A stretch of 9,115 nt of DNA from JAAEUE01 sp039180225 (GTDB taxonomy: Bacteria > Pseudomonadota > Alphaproteobacteria > Rhizobiales > CAJQND01). The stretch covers positions 1 through 9,115 of the forward strand of contig JBCDDQ010000191.1 of the NCBI GenBank assembly GCA_039180225.1. The letters run 5' to 3'. The notes below the pieces were generated by a model that saw nothing but the letters and a program-made list of their open reading frames with translations, ran no database searches and had not been told where the DNA came from. The position numbers were made by a program, and so were the translations under genes. The first letter of the stretch is position 1; every line of letters starts with the position of its first letter. This document shows, piece by piece, positions 6,812 to 9,115 of this stretch.

Positions 6812-6857
6812 CATGATGGGCCAACCCCAAACATGGGGAACCAAGGAGGAAGCCGTC

Positions 6858-7379
6858 ATGACCGAAACCGTTACCACCAAGCTGAACGACGTGGACATCA
6901 GCTCCGTTGCCAGCCTCGCCCAGAAGATCCAAGAAGAGCCTCACGTGGCCGCCACCACTTGGCAAGCGGAGGTGAAATGGAAAGGCGGTTTCCGCTCTGA
7001 GGCCTCGATCCGCGAATTCGACGCGGCCAAATCGGACGAGCCCGATCAGCTGGGCGGCACCAACACCGGCCCGAACCCGGTGGAACAGGTTTTGGGCGCA
7101 CTCGGCAATTGCCTGTCCGTGGGCTATGCCGCCAACGCCACGGCCGCCGGCATCACCATCAACGACATGACCATCAATGTGAGCGGTGATCTGGACCTGC
7201 ACACATTTCTGGGTCTATCAGACGGCAATGCGGGCTTCAGTGGCATCAGCGTGAACGTGGACATTGACAGCGATGCCTCGCCGGAGGCGCTGCAGGCGCT
7301 GCATGAAAAGGTCACATCCACCTCGCCCGTGGGGCACACGTTGAATCGTGCCGTGCCGGTCTCCGTGGAGCTCGCCTGA
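6858..7379 (+). CDS. OsmC/Ohr-family protein with a single cysteine
   Basis: This encodes 173 residues from the ATG at 6858, chosen because AAGGAGG lies 8 nt upstream; an in-frame ATG at 6813 lacks one. OsmC/Ohr proteins are cytoplasmic homodimers that reduce organic hydroperoxides through two cysteines. Seen: an N-terminal segment (about 31-66, TTWQAEVKWKGGF...), then the core helix GPNPVEQVLGALGNCLSVGY with Cys85, and a C-terminal strand region TSTSPVGHTLNRAVPV. Ser156 of that motif occupies the place of the second catalytic Cys (usually CPV), and Cys85 is the only cysteine in the protein. The fold assignment is good. Classical two-cysteine peroxidase chemistry is doubtful, and the true role is not known. 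It stands alone between cydB and prfB. Confidence 0.85.
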   Translation: MTETVTTKLNDVDISSVASLAQKIQEEPHVAATTWQAEVKWKGGFRSEASIREFDAAKSDEPDQLGGTNTGPNPVEQVLGALGNCLSVGYAANATAAGITINDMTINVSGDLDLHTFLGLSDGNAGFSGISVNVDIDSDASPEALQALHEKVTSTSPVGHTLNRAVPVSVELA

Positions 7380-7383
7380 AACG

Positions 7384-7405
7384 GCGACAAGAGCGTTGCA
7401 TTTTT
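7384..7405 (+). terminator. Weak intrinsic terminator after the OsmC-like gene
   Basis: GCGAC (7384-7388) pairs with GTTGC (7395-7399), including one G-T wobble, around a 6-nt loop, and is followed by ATTTTT. The stem is short, so termination may be partial and some transcription may continue into prfB. Confidence 0.35.
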
Positions 7406-7460
7406 GAGGCGTGCGCATTAGCTAGGAAGCGTTAATGTCTCAAATGAGGGCCTCCGTTCA

Positions 7461-8592
7461 ATGCGCGCTGAAACCCAGACCATGGTCGACGAAATCAAGC
7501 AGTCCTTGGCGCTGCTGAGGAGGCATCTTTGACTGGGATACGGCTGAACAGCGCCTGGATGATCTGAACTCGCAGGCGGAAAACCCCGACTTGTGGAACG
7601 ACCCGGGCGAAGCGCAGAAAGTCATGCGCGCGCGCCAGGAACTGGATGACGCCATCAGCTCCTATAAGGCTCTGGAAAGCGCGGTTGATGACAATGTGGA
7701 GCTGATTGAGCTCGGCGAAGCGGAGGAGGATGCCGACGTCGTGGCAGAGGCCGAAGCGGCAATCGCCGAGGCCCACAAGGACGCGGCCAAGCGCCAGCTG
7801 GAAACCTTGCTCTCCGGCGAGGCGGACCGCAACGACTGCTACGTGGAGATCCATTCCGGCGCAGGGGGCACGGAAAGCCAGGACTGGGCCCAGATGCTGG
7901 CCCGCATGTACACCCGCTGGGCAGAGCGCAAGGGCTACAAGCTCAACGTGATTGAGGCGCAGGACGGAGAAGAAGCCGGCCTTAAATCCATGACCATGGA
8001 GGTCAAAGGGCCCAATGCCTATGGCTGGATGAAAACAGAGAGCGGGGTGCACCGGCTGGTGCGCATTTCCCCGTTCGACAGCAATGCCCGGCGCCACACA
8101 TCCTTTGCCTCTATCGGGGTCTTTCCGGTGGTGGACGACACCATTGAGGTGGAGATCAACGAGAGCGATTGCCGGATTGACACCTACCGGGCCTCAGGCG
8201 CGGGCGGCCAGCATGTGAACACCACCGATTCAGCCGTGCGCATAACGCACGAGCCCACGGGAATTGTGGTGCAGTGCCAGAATGAGCGCTCGCAGCACAA
8301 GAACCGTGCCACCGCCTGGGACATGCTGCGCGCCCGGCTTTATGAGGCTGAACTGCAAAAACGCGAAGAGGCAGCCTAGGCCGAGCAGGCAAGCAAAACC
8401 GAAATCGGCTGGGGCCATCAGATCCGCTCCTACGTGCTGCAGCCCTATCAGTTGGTGAAGGATCTGCGCACTGGCGTTGAGAACACCAACCCTTCCGCTG
8501 TTCTGGATGGGGATTTGGACGGCTTCCTGGAATCCTCGCTTGCCCACCGGGTGCAAGGGTCGGGCGATCAAGAGGTCGCGGATTTGGACTAG
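7461..8592 (+). CDS. prfB: Peptide chain release factor 2, with programmed +1 frameshift and an in-frame amber codon
   Basis: RF2 recognises UAA and UGA in the ribosomal A site and triggers peptide release. The ATG at 7461 has GAGGG 10 nt upstream and begins MRAETQTMVDEIKQSLALLRRHL. After 23 codons the frame hits TGA (7530-7532), and a +1 shift continues as DWDTAEQRLDDLN. The stop-codon-reading motif SPF is at 203-205 and the catalytic GGQ at 248-250, both offset by 2 from E. coli. The same frame then meets TAG at 8377-8379 (codon 306). It continues beyond it with textbook RF2 sequence (KTEIGWGHQIRSYVLQPYQ, LVKDLRTGVENTNPSAVLDGDLD) to a final TAG at 8590. Full length would be 376 codons. The part after the amber is a structural piece of the tRNA-mimic superdomain, so a product ending at codon 305 is unlikely to work normally. 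Gene identity is certain; integrity is not. Confidence 0.93.
7518..7533 (+). promoter_or_regulatory. prfB programmed +1 frameshift site
   Basis: AGGAGG CAT CTT TGA C matches the canonical RF2 autoregulation site: an internal Shine-Dalgarno-like AGGAGG (7518-7523), three spacer bases, a CTT P-site codon (7527-7529), then TGA followed by C. When RF2 is scarce, termination at UGA is slow and the ribosome slips from CUU to UUU, entering the downstream frame at GAC (7531). This is a known bacterial mechanism, and every element is visible here. Confidence 0.97.
8377..8379 (+). other. In-frame UAG inside prfB
   Basis: The codon run GAA GAG GCA GCC TAG GCC GAG CAG is in the post-frameshift frame (8377 minus 7531 is 282 codons). 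Conserved RF2 sequence continues in the same frame on both sides. It sits in a variable, Ala/Glu-rich helix where homologues usually carry a polar or small residue; CAG to TAG would be the simplest change. UAG is decoded by RF1, not RF2. UAG also ends nhaA, cydA and prfB itself in this window, so general reassignment of UAG is unlikely. Candidates are a sequencing error, a recent nonsense mutation or read-through. Confidence 0.9.
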
Positions 8593-8606
8593 CGGAGGAG
8601 CTGGAG

Positions 8607-9115
8607 TTGACCACTGCTGAGTTGGCCGAAGAGATGCGCCAGTGGCGCCATCACCTGCATCAAAATCCGGAGTTTGGCTTCGAGGAACACGACACCGCCC
8701 GCTTTGTGGTGGAGCGCCTCCGCGCGTTTGGCATCGAAGATATTGAGACGGGCATCGGCGGCACGGGCGTGGTGGCGACCATGCGCTGCGGCGAAGGCGA
8801 CCGGACGGTTGCCCTCAGGGCCGATATGGACTGCTTGCAGATCCACGAAACCACAAATCTACCCTATTCCTCATCGAAGCCTGGCCTCATGCACGCCTGC
8901 GGCCACGACGGCCACACGACAATCCTGCTGGGCACGGCGGCCAAGCTGGCGCGCGAAGGCGGGTTCAATGGCTCGGTGCGGTTTGTGTTTCAGCCTGCTG
9001 AGGAGTGGGGCCAAGGGATGAAGGCCATGATCCGCGATGGCCTGGGCTCCAGATTGGCCTTTGACGAGATATATGGGCTGCACAACATGCCGGGTCTGCC
9101 GGTGGGCTCTTTTGC
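8607..9115 (+). CDS. M20D-family amidohydrolase / N-acyl amino acid hydrolase, truncated at the right edge
   Basis: An open frame of 169 codons runs off the window. The start is taken as TTG at 8607 because GGAGGAG (8594-8600) lies 6 nt upstream; the nearest in-frame ATG (8634, codon 10) has no comparable site. M20D enzymes are di-metal hydrolases that cleave N-acyl amino acids, hippurate or indole-acetyl amino acids in the cytoplasm. Seen: the N-terminal RHHLHQNPEFGFEE signature (14-27), RADMD (71-75), the metal-binding HACGHDGHT (96-104; Cys98 and His100), QPAEEWGQG with Glu132/Glu133, and GLHNMP with His159. RADMDCLQI replaces the more common RADMDALPI, a minor deviation. It starts 14 bases after the prfB stop, so it may share a transcript with prfB. 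The exact substrate cannot be read from the sequence. Confidence 0.93.
   Translation, partial: MTTAELAEEMRQWRHHLHQNPEFGFEEHDTARFVVERLRAFGIEDIETGIGGTGVVATMRCGEGDRTVALRADMDCLQIHETTNLPYSSSKPGLMHACGHDGHTTILLGTAAKLAREGGFNGSVRFVFQPAEEWGQGMKAMIRDGLGSRLAFDEIYGLHNMPGLPVGSF

Noticed and set aside
7396..7424. Promoter for prfB (TTGCAT with TAGCTA, 17 bp apart)
   Set aside because: The -10 match is poor (2 of 6), and the -35 overlaps the weak terminator of the preceding gene.
7461..8379. Reading of UAG as a reassigned sense codon in this organism
   Set aside because: TAG ends nhaA, cydA and prfB itself at normal protein lengths, so genome-wide reassignment is unlikely. Only local read-through, mutation or error remain.

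Overview
The window looks like chromosomal DNA of an alphaproteobacterium, most likely from the Hyphomicrobiales (Rhizobiales). That placement is an inference. It rests on the GC-rich coding sequence, an RF2 N-terminus of the MRAE...LLRRHL/DWD type, a short-Q-loop (CIO-type) cytochrome bd, and the absence of any phage, transposon or CRISPR signature.

Layout. (1) Positions 1-2046, minus strand: a long reading frame, open at the left edge, for a subtilisin-family (S8) protease with the full Asp/His/Asn/Ser set and a poly-lysine N-terminus. (2) Positions 2047-2530: a divergent intergenic region with an AT-rich protease-proximal half and a GC-rich half. The GC-rich half can fold into one very long imperfect hairpin, followed by a small hairpin that covers the Shine-Dalgarno of the next gene. 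(3) Positions 2531-2968: a divergent Hsp20/alpha-crystallin small heat-shock protein with a strong intrinsic terminator. (4) Positions 3060-4268: nhaA, a Na+/H+ antiporter. (5) Positions 4371-6766: cydA-cydB, a two-gene operon for a short-Q-loop cytochrome bd quinol oxidase. (6) Positions 6858-7379: an OsmC/Ohr-fold protein with one cysteine. (7) Positions 7461-8592: prfB (peptide chain release factor 2), carrying the classical programmed +1 frameshift at UGA and also an unexpected in-frame UAG about 70 codons before its natural end. (8) From 8607 to the right edge: an M20D amidohydrolase, truncated by the window.

How the genes fit together. The plus-strand run sHSP - NhaA - cytochrome bd - OsmC mixes protein-folding, ion and pH, respiratory and thiol-peroxide stress functions. 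Each transcription unit appears separately delimited: a terminator after sHSP, stem-loops after nhaA and cydB, and a weak terminator after osmC. This looks like adjacent stress genes rather than one operon.

The two best leads are (a) the in-frame amber codon in an otherwise intact, already recoded RF2 gene and (b) the structured leader of the small heat-shock gene, which has the layout of an RNA thermometer. The ordinary core genes (nhaA, cydAB) appear complete and unremarkable. I saw no defence system, mobile element or biosynthetic cluster.
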